Shown here in pieces: positions 8,286 to 17,888 of a DNA stretch of 64,000 nt. The notes beneath the pieces are model-generated. The model was not told where the DNA came from. It ran no database searches and saw only the letters and a program-made list of their open reading frames with translations. A program made the position numbers and the translations under genes. Within the stretch, counting starts at the first letter, position 1, and each line of letters begins with the position of its first letter. The DNA is from Chitinophaga pinensis (GTDB taxonomy: Bacteria; Bacteroidota; Bacteroidia; M30B66): positions 1-64,000 of the forward strand of contig CAMCXT010000012.1 in the NCBI GenBank assembly GCA_945883545.1, given 5' to 3'.

Positions 8286-10355
8286 TTAATTTTTGTTTGG
8301 CAGGAATGAATATTTTCTGCTGTATTCTAGCATTTGCTCGCTGAATGAGCTTGGGTACTCAACGTTTACATCGATTAGTTTATCATTTTGAAAAACTGGA
8401 ACCAATCGAGGCTGAATGAAACCTTTGTATGGTGCTACATTTAGTTTGGCAAAACGTTCTTTTACTTCTTTGTGAATTTCTTGGTCAATTTTCACTCCGT
8501 AATTCTCTATTAATGCTTGACCTGCAGCAAAATCTCCCTGCGATTTAATTCTCTGAATTTCCTTCAATAAATCTCCAAATAACAATCGGAGTTTAGCGTA
8601 ATCGTTGATCTTAATAAATGTTAATCCATCACGTTTCACATATTCAGCTACTTTGTCTTTAGCTCCTTTTTCCATAACCCATTTAGCAACAAGTTGGCGG
8701 TTACGCATGTGCGCTTCTTCGATTGATTTGCCTAATTCGACACGATTTAATTGCAGCATCAGACCATTAAGTAAATAGCTTTCATATTCAGCTTTCCCAA
8801 CCTCTAACGAAGGCATAACGCCAATGTCGACAAGTTTTTGATCGTAAATAAAATACAGTGCAACTAAATCAGCGCGCGCTTCTTCAAGTGCATTTTGGTA
8901 ATTTTTCAGGGTGATATCGGGCGTTGCAACTCCTGGTTCCAATTGTCCGCTAGCGTGACCGATTACTTCGTGCATATCAGTATGTAAAGCCGATGCGAGA
9001 TTTCCATATTTCACTGCTCTGTTAAGTGTTTCCTCATTTAATGAAAACTCAGATGAGGATGGAGATTTCGCGCCAGCAATATTGTAAGCTGCAACTACAT
9101 TACCCAATGCAACCGACTTTGAGCCGTGCGTTTGGCGAATCCAGTTGCTGTTTGGAAGATTGATTCCAATTGGTGTAGAAGGTGCAGAGTCGCCACTTTC
9201 AACAATTACATTGATTGACTTTCCAATAATCCCTTTAACTTCTTTTTTCTTGTGATTTGGAAAGAGTGGAGAATTGTCTTCAAACCATTGGGCATTTTTT
9301 GCAATGACTTCAATCATTTTGGTGGCTTCGAAATCTTTGATAGAAACTACAGCCTCAAAGCTTCCACGTTTGCCGAGTGCATCTTGATATACCTCAATAA
9401 ATCCATTTACATTGTCGATCGTTGAGTTTACATCACTCACCCAAGCAATATTGTATTCGTCGAATTTTTCGAGATCACCAGTTTTGTAATATTCAACCAA
9501 TAAATCCAGTGATTTCTTTTGTTCGGGAGTTTCGGCAACTGAAGCAGCCTTTTCAAGCCAATAAACAATTTTCTCGATTGCTTGAGTATACATTCCCCCG
9601 ACTTTCCATTGTTTCTCGATGATTTTGCCGTCTACTTTAATCAATTTAGAATTTAGGCCATATTCGATCGGAGACTTGTCGGCAGTATCAATTTTGGTCT
9701 CATAAAATGCTTCTACTTCTTTCTGGGTAACCCCTTCGTAAAAGTTGTTGGCAGATCCTGTGATGTTATCGATTCCAGCTTCAAGATTTACAGTTTTGGC
9801 ATCTACGTTTGGATCAAAAATAATAGGTGAAATGAAGTTTATGAATGCAGATTTTGACATTCCATTTTCCAATGGAAGTTTTTCATCTGGTGTTTCATTG
9901 AGTGCTTTGGTGAAAAAATCTTTGCTGAAATTAGGAATGATTTTCTCGCTCGCATAATGGTGGTGAATTCCATTAGAAAACCATATTCTTTTGGTGTATT
10001 CTTCGAAAGATTTATAGTTTTCGTTGTTTTTATCGCCTGAATAAGAAGTCCAGATGGCTTCTAAAGTTCTGCGAACAATTAAATTATTTCGGTATTTCTG
10101 ATCCCAAATAATGTCTCTTCCGCAAAGTGCTGCTTCGCAAAGATAGTAGGCTAATTCTTTTTGTTTGGCACTTAAAGTTTCAAATCCAGGAACCTGGTAT
10201 CTCAACACTTGGATATCGGCAAAACGATCTGCCTCTACTTTAAAAGGAACATTTATTTGCTCACTTTTTGAAGTTAATCCAGGAGTTTGTTTCTGTGCGA
10301 ATGCATGAACACAAAGCAATGTAGCCAAAGAGGCTGAGAATAAGTATTTGATCAT
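8286..10355 (-). CDS. dipeptidyl peptidase III-like zinc peptidase (family M49)
   Basis: HTDMHEVIGHASGQ (HExxGH) followed by NALEEARADLVALYFIYD (EExxAD/E). Confidence 0.88.
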   Translation of the reverse strand: MIKYLFSASLATLLCVHAFAQKQTPGLTSKSEQINVPFKVEADRFADIQVLRYQVPGFETLSAKQKELAYYLCEAALCGRDIIWDQKYRNNLIVRRTLEAIWTSYSGDKNNENYKSFEEYTKRIWFSNGIHHHYASEKIIPNFSKDFFTKALNETPDEKLPLENGMSKSAFINFISPIIFDPNVDAKTVNLEAGIDNITGSANNFYEGVTQKEVEAFYETKIDTADKSPIEYGLNSKLIKVDGKIIEKQWKVGGMYTQAIEKIVYWLEKAASVAETPEQKKSLDLLVEYYKTGDLEKFDEYNIAWVSDVNSTIDNVNGFIEVYQDALGKRGSFEAVVSIKDFEATKMIEVIAKNAQWFEDNSPLFPNHKKKEVKGIIGKSINVIVESGDSAPSTPIGINLPNSNWIRQTHGSKSVALGNVVAAYNIAGAKSPSSSEFSLNEETLNRAVKYGNLASALHTDMHEVIGHASGQLEPGVATPDITLKNYQNALEEARADLVALYFIYDQKLVDIGVMPSLEVGKAEYESYLLNGLMLQLNRVELGKSIEEAHMRNRQLVAKWVMEKGAKDKVAEYVKRDGLTFIKINDYAKLRLLFGDLLKEIQRIKSQGDFAAGQALIENYGVKIDQEIHKEVKERFAKLNVAPYKGFIQPRLVPVFQNDKLIDVNVEYPSSFSEQMLEYSRKYSFLPNKN

Positions 10356-10566
10356 ATTGAGAAATTATTGGATAAAAATAGTGATTCCAATTGGGAATTC
10401 TCTACTTACAGAAAATACAAAACATTTCATGTTAGATAGGTGAATATAAAATGCACATTTTGATACTATTTAACTATAGATATTGAAACTTGAATAGTTG
10501 CAGCTGGTTTGAATAATATAAAAATCAAAATAATTAATTGCACATCAACCTGAACCTGAGTTTTAA

Positions 10567-12108
10567 TTAATTCAGTAAAGTTTCGGAAGGGCGGAGAAAA
10601 ATATCTTCTTTTTTACGCGGACGGAGTGCGCCAAACCACTTGAAGCCTCTTAATTGCAATTCTTTAGGTGATATTTTGTTTACAGGAATTAACTTGGCAT
10701 CAGGTTTTTTTAAGAAAGTTATTTTACTCACTTCATTTGAATCAAGATAAATAAGCATATCGCTGCAATCTGCTCTGTTGATTCCTATATATTCACCTTT
10801 TTCATCACTTGCGAAATATATCGATTGGCCATTTCCTTTTACCATCACTTTTTTCAATTCACTGTTTACGAATTGCCCAGTAATATCTCTTCCTTTTATT
10901 TGATTGTAATTCAAAGAATCGACTTCGGAAATAATAAAAGCTGCATTTTTTAAATAAAGCGTGTTCAGTTCATTGTTGGCTAACTGAATGTAAACCGAAT
11001 CTCCTAGCAATTGATTGGCTTCATTCCAGAGCACAGGATTGCCGAACAATCTCATCAAACTATCTTTTTCAGAATAGGTTAAAGAGTCGCATTTTCCCTG
11101 GAAATCTTTTTTGAAAAATCGCACATGGTGAAATGCATAAAAGGTCCTTTTTTTTGCAATTGTATCGGCAACCGACCGCAATGTATCTCCGTGCAAAAAC
11201 AAGGTGTCTTTCCCAAATATTTTTTGCATTGCAGCACTGTCTGTCATCAAGACAACTTGTTCTTTTTCAAAATAATCCGCGTAATTCCCGGTTAAGATTA
11301 CTTGGTTTACAGAATCTTTAATTGAAACATTTTTTCGGGCTTTTCCGATTCGTTTTTTCCGATCATATCGGATTTCATCACCCATTATTTCTTGGCCTTT
11401 GCTGTTGATTTTAGCATTTTTACCAAATTCTGAATTGTCTTTTTTGGTATTGTAAAATCCATTTTCACAATAAATGGTATTTTCTTCTGATCTAATCCAT
11501 GTGGGCCCTGTAAAATATGCTATTTCGGTGGTTGTATTGTACTGTAAACTATCGCAATCCATTGTGTAATCTGGATTTACTAGCTTTACATTTTTACGGA
11601 AGTAAAACATTCTTTTTGCCGACTTGTACTGCCCGAAAATACTGGTTAATTGATTCTTGTCTTTATTGCTTATAATTTTCCCGCCAGTTGTGTAAATCGC
11701 TTCCTTCGATTGAAGATTGTATTTAAGTTGGCTAGTTGTTAATGTACTTGATGGGTCTTTAAGTCTTACATTTCCAACGATATCTGCAATTTTATTTTTT
11801 CCATCATAGCTTAATCGGTTGCCTGAAACTATAACGCTATCGCTAATAATTCTCACATTAGAATAAGCTTCCATTCGGTCTGCTCCTTCGAAGAAATATG
11901 CAGAGTCGCAATACAGTAAAGCACCTTCGTGTTCAAAAATTACATTTCCTATTAGCCTTCTTGCATCTGGAACCCTTTCATCAAATTCTAATGAATTGGC
12001 GCCAACGATGCGAATCTTTTTGCTCGTCTGTCCTAGCAAAAATGCACTTGAACAAGCATACAAAATGAACAGGGTGAGGTATTTAAGCAATCCTGGTTTT
12101 TCTGGCAT
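10567..12108 (-). CDS. OstA/LptA-like organic solvent tolerance protein
   Basis: Repetitive beta-jellyroll OstA pattern (AYSNVRIISDSVIVSGNRLSYDGKNKIADIVGNVRLKD). ATG at 12108; the track start at 12117 is TTG. Confidence 0.8.
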   Translation of the reverse strand: MPEKPGLLKYLTLFILYACSSAFLLGQTSKKIRIVGANSLEFDERVPDARRLIGNVIFEHEGALLYCDSAYFFEGADRMEAYSNVRIISDSVIVSGNRLSYDGKNKIADIVGNVRLKDPSSTLTTSQLKYNLQSKEAIYTTGGKIISNKDKNQLTSIFGQYKSAKRMFYFRKNVKLVNPDYTMDCDSLQYNTTTEIAYFTGPTWIRSEENTIYCENGFYNTKKDNSEFGKNAKINSKGQEIMGDEIRYDRKKRIGKARKNVSIKDSVNQVILTGNYADYFEKEQVVLMTDSAAMQKIFGKDTLFLHGDTLRSVADTIAKKRTFYAFHHVRFFKKDFQGKCDSLTYSEKDSLMRLFGNPVLWNEANQLLGDSVYIQLANNELNTLYLKNAAFIISEVDSLNYNQIKGRDITGQFVNSELKKVMVKGNGQSIYFASDEKGEYIGINRADCSDMLIYLDSNEVSKITFLKKPDAKLIPVNKISPKELQLRGFKWFGALRPRKKEDIFLRPSETLLN

Positions 12109-12232
12109 CTTTAGCAAAAATAAAGGAATATTCTTAGAGCATCTAATATTTCCTGTTCAGACTGGTTTGGAAACGAAATATAGTATCAACGTATTTCGGA
12201 TTGTTTTAGATTTACTGCCAATTATTTATTCT

Positions 12233-13285
12233 ATGAGTTTTCCTGTAAGACATACTGCTAAATCTCGCTTGAGCGAAACCGATTTCAATCACTTGCCCTT
12301 CGGAAGGATCTTTTCAGATCATATGTTTCAGGCTGATTTCAATGGACAACATTGGATAAATGCTGGGATTAGGCCTTATGCACCGTTGGAACTTCAGCCA
12401 TCATCGGCAGTGATTCATTACGGTCAATCGGTGTTTGAAGGTATGAAAGTGTATCGAAGTGCTGAAGGTGAATTGTTGCTTTTTAGGCCTATTGAGAACT
12501 TCAAAAGAATGAGGAATTCTTCCATCCGATTGAGTATGCCTTTGGTTCCTGAAGATATCTTCATGAATGGCATCATGGAATTAATCAAAGTGGATGCAAA
12601 TTGGGTTCCTTCGGGCGATGGAAAATCTCTGTATATCAGACCCGTTTATTTTGCAACCGATCCTTTGATTGGTGTGCATCCATCAGAACTGTACACGTTT
12701 TTGGTGATTACTAGCCCGACAGGTGCTTACTACACTTCAGAGTTAAAAGTGAGAATCGAAAAAACATATTCCCGCGCCAGCAGAAGCGGAACAGGATATG
12801 CAAAAGCTGCGGGTAATTATGCAGGCGCACTTTATCCAACACAATTGGCTCAGCAAGCAGGATACAATCAAGTAATTTGGACTGATGCAGCTACCAATAC
12901 CAAAGTAGAAGAATCGGGCACAATGAATCTGATGTTTGTGATTAACAATGTGTTAGTTACACCGTCCTTAAGTCCTAGTAAATTGGCTGGTATTACGCGG
13001 GATTCAATTATCGAAATTGCCCGTCATTGGGGCTATCCAGTAGAAGAACGAGATGTTTTTGTGGATGAAGTTGTTGCCGGATTGCGCGACGGATCTGTTA
13101 CTGAGGCTTTTGGTACAGGAACTGCTGCCAACATTGCCCCAATCTCTGTAATTGGGCATGAAGGAGAGGATTTTACTTTACCCATACCAACTGTAGAGTC
13201 ATTCAGTACAAAAGCGCTGAATTTCCTCGATGGTATAAAGACCGGACGAATTGCCGATCCTTTTGGATGGGTGGTAAAAATTTAA
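12233..13285 (+). CDS. ilvE: branched-chain amino acid aminotransferase
   Basis: MSFPVRHTAKSRLSETDFNHLPFG...YGQSVFEGMKVYR...GYAKAAGNYAGALYPT...EESGTMNLMFV; class IV PLP aminotransferase. Confidence 0.92.
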   Translation: MSFPVRHTAKSRLSETDFNHLPFGRIFSDHMFQADFNGQHWINAGIRPYAPLELQPSSAVIHYGQSVFEGMKVYRSAEGELLLFRPIENFKRMRNSSIRLSMPLVPEDIFMNGIMELIKVDANWVPSGDGKSLYIRPVYFATDPLIGVHPSELYTFLVITSPTGAYYTSELKVRIEKTYSRASRSGTGYAKAAGNYAGALYPTQLAQQAGYNQVIWTDAATNTKVEESGTMNLMFVINNVLVTPSLSPSKLAGITRDSIIEIARHWGYPVEERDVFVDEVVAGLRDGSVTEAFGTGTAANIAPISVIGHEGEDFTLPIPTVESFSTKALNFLDGIKTGRIADPFGWVVKI

Positions 13286-14554
13286 TTAACCTCGAACGAT
13301 GGTTTGGTCTCTATCAGGACCAACTGAAACTATCGCGATAGGCACTTCGAGTTCCGCTTCTAAGAAAGTAACGTAATTCTTAAGGTTTTCTGGCAATTGG
13401 TCGAAATTCCTCATGCCTGTTAAATCTTCGCTCCAGCCTGCAATTTCCTGATAAATAGGTTGAACAAAATCGGGATGAATATCGAACGGAAGATCTTTGG
13501 TTGGACCATCGGTTGTTTGGTATTCAGTACAAATTCTGATGGTATCGAAACCGCTAAGAACATCTGCCTTAGTCATGATCAATTTGGTAACACCGTTGAG
13601 CATAATGCTGTAGCGCAGCGCTGGAAGATCCACCCAGCCGCATCTTCTTGGTCTACCAGTAGTAGCTCCGAATTCACGGCCAATACGACGGATTTCTTCG
13701 CCCGTCTCATCTTCAAGTTCGGTGGGGAATGGGCCGCTACCTACACGTGTGCAATAAGCTTTGAAAATACCGTACACCTCGCCGATTGAAGCAGGTGCAA
13801 CACCTAAGCCTGTGCAAGCTCCTGCGGCAATTGTATTTGATGAAGTAACAAATGGGTAAGAACCAAAGTCGATATCGAGCAAAGAACCTTGAGCACCTTC
13901 AGCTAGTACTTTTCTCCCTGCTTTATTGTGTGCATTGATAACATGTTCGCTATCAATCATGGTAAATTTCCTGAGGTGTTCGATGCCTTCGAAAAATGCT
14001 GGTTCTAGGTCTTCGAGATTGTGTTCGAAGTTGTAGTGACCTAACATTTCCAGATGTTTTTTCACGAGAAATTCGTATCTCTCTTTGAAGTCTGGACGAA
14101 GGATATCTCCAACACGAATGCCGTTTCTACCTGTTTTGTCCATGTATGTTGGTCCAATCCCTTTGAGGGTTGAACCAATTTTCGATAAGCCTTTTGCTGC
14201 TTCTGAGGCTGCATCGAGTAATCGGTGGGAGGGCAGAATAAGGTGAGCTTTTTTAGAAATCTGTAGATTTTCATAAACGTTTACTCCTTTTTCAACGAGC
14301 GCATCAGTTTCTTTTTTGAAAATTACAGGGTCTATTACAACACCATTGCCAACAATGTTGATGGTGGTTGGGTGAAAAATTCCAGAAGGTATTGTGTGAA
14401 GAACGTGTTTGCTTCCATTGAATTCCAAGCTATGGCCTGCATTCGGTCCGCCTTGGAACCTAGCAATTACTTGATAATGCGGCGTGAGTACGTCTACAAT
14501 TTTTCCTTTTCCTTCGTCGCCCCATTGCAGGCCGAGTAAAACATCAATTGCCAT
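13286..14554 (-). CDS. purA: adenylosuccinate synthetase
   Basis: VLLGLQWGDEGKGKIVDVL, GPNAGHS, TTGRPRRCGWVDLPALRY. Confidence 0.97.
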   Translation of the reverse strand: MAIDVLLGLQWGDEGKGKIVDVLTPHYQVIARFQGGPNAGHSLEFNGSKHVLHTIPSGIFHPTTINIVGNGVVIDPVIFKKETDALVEKGVNVYENLQISKKAHLILPSHRLLDAASEAAKGLSKIGSTLKGIGPTYMDKTGRNGIRVGDILRPDFKERYEFLVKKHLEMLGHYNFEHNLEDLEPAFFEGIEHLRKFTMIDSEHVINAHNKAGRKVLAEGAQGSLLDIDFGSYPFVTSSNTIAAGACTGLGVAPASIGEVYGIFKAYCTRVGSGPFPTELEDETGEEIRRIGREFGATTGRPRRCGWVDLPALRYSIMLNGVTKLIMTKADVLSGFDTIRICTEYQTTDGPTKDLPFDIHPDFVQPIYQEIAGWSEDLTGMRNFDQLPENLKNYVTFLEAELEVPIAIVSVGPDRDQTIVRG

Positions 14555-14924
14555 TTGCAGTTTTTTCTTTCGATTTGCCTTCTGAGAGAATCAGTGCAGC
14601 ATTTTCGTGACTGTTAGCTGTCGTAAAGACATTGTCGAGTCGGGTTATTATTAAAAGTTTTTTGAGTTTTTCGTTCACATTAACAAGCACAACATCTCCA
14701 CCTGCACTGCGACTTCTGGTAAGAATGCCAAGCAGAACGGCTAGTCCAGAACTGCTGAGATAATTGAAGTTTTCGAAATCAAGGATAAAGTCAACTTCAT
14801 TTCCAGCGATACATTCTTCAACCTCTGTGAGTAGTTCTTTTGCCTCATATTTTTCCATCAGGCTTCCCTGAAAAAAGATAATCGTGGCTTGGGATAATTG
14901 ATCAATTTCGAAATTAAATCCCAT
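14544..14924 (-). CDS. STAS domain protein (anti-sigma factor antagonist family)
   Basis: FILDFENFNYLSSSGLAVLLGILTRSRSAGGDVVLVNVNEKLKKLLIITRLDNVF. Confidence 0.88.
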   Translation of the reverse strand: MGFNFEIDQLSQATIIFFQGSLMEKYEAKELLTEVEECIAGNEVDFILDFENFNYLSSSGLAVLLGILTRSRSAGGDVVLVNVNEKLKKLLIITRLDNVFTTANSHENAALILSEGKSKEKTANGN

Positions 14925-15403
14925 TATTCAGCTTGATTTTTGTTTTCACAAATTCCGTTTTGAGACAATTTATCGCATTTGCCATAAAAAGTTAGCGCAT
15001 GGCTAGAGATGGTGAAATTTAAAAGTTCACTTGCCATTTTTTGTATCTGTTGAATTCTAGGATCACAGAATTCAAAAACCTTCTCGCAGTCTGAACAAAT
15101 AAGGTGATCATGCTGGCGATACTTGTACGATTTCTCAAATTGAGCTTGGTTTTTACCAAATTGGTGGCGTGTTACCAAGTTACTTGTAAGCAGAAGTTCT
15201 ATCGTGTTGTAAAGAGTAGCGCGACTCACACGATACTTTTTGTTCTTCATATAAACGTACAACGACTCAATATCGAAATGGCCGTTATGGGAGTATATCT
15301 CATCTAGAATTGCAAATCGTTCAGGAGTTTTCCTGTGGCCGTTTTGTTCTAGATAATCAGAAAAAATCTGTTTGACGGTGTCCTTTGTTTCCTGATCCGA
15401 CAT
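14924..15403 (-). CDS. Fur family transcriptional regulator
   Basis: [29 protein letters not shown]...[13 protein letters not shown]...[15 protein letters not shown]. Confidence 0.92.
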   Translation of the reverse strand: MSDQETKDTVKQIFSDYLEQNGHRKTPERFAILDEIYSHNGHFDIESLYVYMKNKKYRVSRATLYNTIELLLTSNLVTRHQFGKNQAQFEKSYKYRQHDHLICSDCEKVFEFCDPRIQQIQKMASELLNFTISSHALTFYGKCDKLSQNGICENKNQAE

Positions 15404-15548
15404 GCGTTTTGATAGAAGAGGGGCAAAAGTAACAAAGAATCAACAGATCATTCCCTAACAATTCAAGTAAGGAGTGGTAGATCTTCTGAAATCTCTATGC
15501 AGCTAAGTATAGCGCAGTAATAGGAATTTATCCAAACTTCTTAACATT

Positions 15549-17792
15549 TTAGTTTGTGTCGAAACGAATCACTGTGGTTACACCTTTCACTTGCTTGATT
15601 TTGCCCATCAATTCGGTGAGGTGGTTCGTATCGTGTACGAAAACCATGATTGTTCCTTCGAAAACTCCATCTAGACTATCGAAACTAATCGATCGCATAT
15701 TTACATTTAATTCATTGGAAATAATTCTGGTGATATTGTTCACGATACCGACATCATCGATTCCATTCACCCTTATTCCTGCCATGAATGCAATTTGCTG
15801 CTGATTGGTCCAACGCGCTTTGACAATTCTATAAGCATAATTCGACATCAAACTGATTGCATTTGGGCAATTTGATTTGTGAATTTTAATGCCTTCATTA
15901 ATTGTTACGAAACCGAATACTTCATCTCCAGGAATCGGGTTACAGCAAGGAGAAAGCTTGTAGTCGATCTTCTCCATATCCTCGCCAATAACAAGCATAT
16001 CGCTTTTCCCTCGAATTTCTTTAACGATATTTTCGAGGGTTGGAGGTTCATTGTTGGTCTCACTATCGCTGCTTCTGGAGAATTTGTTGCGAAGGATCTT
16101 GTACCAACTTGAGTTTTTTTCTCCGCGTGCAATTTTTGCCAGATTTTCCAATTTGATCAATCCTTCACCAATATTGAAGAAGAGATCAAGCGCACTTGGC
16201 ATTTTGTAGTGCCTTACTAGATTTCCAACTGTTGAAGAATCGAGTGGAATTTTGATCGATTTGAGCTTTTTGTCGAGAATTTCTTTTCCGGTTTCCGCAA
16301 TTGCTCTTTTCTCTTCTTTCAGTGCCGACTTTATTTTGCTTCTAGCTTTAGCTGTAACAACGAAATTGAGCCAGTCTTCCTTGGGCTTTTGTTTGTTGGA
16401 GGATAAAATTTCGATTTGGTCGCCACTTTTTAGTGTGTGGCTTAAAGGAACCAATCTGTTGTTCACTTTAGCGCCTATGCAAGACATCCCAACTTCAGAG
16501 TGTATGTCGAATGCAAAATCAAGAGCTGACGAGCCAGAAGGCAATGTTTTTAGTTCACCTTTTGGAGTAAAGACGAATATTTCCTCAGAGAATAAGTTCA
16601 GTTTAAAATCGTTGATGAAATCTAGAGCCGAAGCATCTGAGTTTTCCATCATTTCGCGAATTCTACTTAGCCAATCGTCGATGGAAGATTCGTAATCATT
16701 TTTCTCCTTGTATTTCCAATGTGCAGCGTAACCTTTTTCTGCAATTTCATCCATTCGTTTTGAACGAATTTGAACCTCTACCCATTTCCCCGTAGGGCTC
16801 ATTACAGTGGTGTGAAGCGACTCATAACCATTTGCACGTGGTGTGGAAATCCAATCGCGCAATCGATCGGGGTTGGGTTGATAGATATCCGTAATGATCG
16901 AATATACACGCCAACAGTCGGATTTTTCGGTTTCCTGCGGAGAGTCAATAATGATTCGGATTGCGAAGATGTCGAAGATTTCCTCAAAGGGAATTCCTTT
17001 GATTTTGATTTTGTTGTAAATCGAATAAATAGATTTTGGTCGGCCTTTGATATCAAAATGAAGTCCTCCCTGAACTAAGCTGGTTCTGATTGGATAAATA
17101 AACCTTGAGATGAAGCGTTTTCTCACCTCATCGGTATTTTTAAGTTTTGTGGTTATTTCCTCATAAACATCAGGTTGAGTGTATTTTAACCCAAGATCCT
17201 CCATCTCTGTTTTGATATTGTACAAGCCCAATCGGTGGGCGAGGGGAGCATAGAGGAACAGGGTTTCAGACGCGATTTTTAATTGTTTGTCGCGCGCCAT
17301 GCTTTCGAGTGTCCGCATGTTGTGCAATCGATCTGCGAGTTTTATCAGAATTACACGAACATCATCACTCAGGGTTAGTAGTACTTTTCTGAAGTTCTCA
17401 GCTTGGATAGAGGAACTTTGATCGAAGACATTCTCAATCTTTGTTAAACCATCGATGATTTTACTTTCTGTTTCTCCAAATAAATTCCGAATGTCATCTA
17501 AAGTAACGTCTGTGTCTTCAACGGTATCATGAAGAAGCGCACAAATAACCGATGTGGCACCTAATCCAATTTCAGAAGCTACAATTTGCGCAACTGCAAT
17601 CGGATGATAAATATAAGGCTCGCCAGATTTCCGCCGCATATCCTTGTGCGCATCCAAAGCCAAATCGAAAGCTTTACGGATTTGCAGTCGGTCACGTTTA
17701 TCTGCCTTCTCTCCTATTGCGCGGAGTAAAGCAATGTATCGCTTAAGAATTTCTTTTTTTTCTGCTTCCAGATCGATAGTTACGGCGGCCAT
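15549..17792 (-). CDS. bifunctional (p)ppGpp synthetase/hydrolase, RelA/SpoT family
   Basis: HD motif ICALLHDTVEDTDVT, synthetase domain RLRDWISTPRANGYESLHT, TGS domain VFTPKGELKTLPSGSSALDFAF, C-terminal ACT. ATG at 17792. Confidence 0.94.
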   Translation of the reverse strand: MAAVTIDLEAEKKEILKRYIALLRAIGEKADKRDRLQIRKAFDLALDAHKDMRRKSGEPYIYHPIAVAQIVASEIGLGATSVICALLHDTVEDTDVTLDDIRNLFGETESKIIDGLTKIENVFDQSSSIQAENFRKVLLTLSDDVRVILIKLADRLHNMRTLESMARDKQLKIASETLFLYAPLAHRLGLYNIKTEMEDLGLKYTQPDVYEEITTKLKNTDEVRKRFISRFIYPIRTSLVQGGLHFDIKGRPKSIYSIYNKIKIKGIPFEEIFDIFAIRIIIDSPQETEKSDCWRVYSIITDIYQPNPDRLRDWISTPRANGYESLHTTVMSPTGKWVEVQIRSKRMDEIAEKGYAAHWKYKEKNDYESSIDDWLSRIREMMENSDASALDFINDFKLNLFSEEIFVFTPKGELKTLPSGSSALDFAFDIHSEVGMSCIGAKVNNRLVPLSHTLKSGDQIEILSSNKQKPKEDWLNFVVTAKARSKIKSALKEEKRAIAETGKEILDKKLKSIKIPLDSSTVGNLVRHYKMPSALDLFFNIGEGLIKLENLAKIARGEKNSSWYKILRNKFSRSSDSETNNEPPTLENIVKEIRGKSDMLVIGEDMEKIDYKLSPCCNPIPGDEVFGFVTINEGIKIHKSNCPNAISLMSNYAYRIVKARWTNQQQIAFMAGIRVNGIDDVGIVNNITRIISNELNVNMRSISFDSLDGVFEGTIMVFVHDTNHLTELMGKIKQVKGVTTVIRFDTN

Positions 17793-17888
17793 GGTTTTGC
17801 TTTGTTGACTTGTAAAATTAGTCAACAACGACAGCCTGAATGCTTCACCTAAATGAATTTATAACCAAAAAAATGTTGGAGAAAAGTA

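Noticed and set aside
11996-12232. 79-codon upstream extension of ilvE
   Set aside because: Runs antisense into the OstA-like gene; MSFPVRHTAKS at 12233 is the natural N-terminus.
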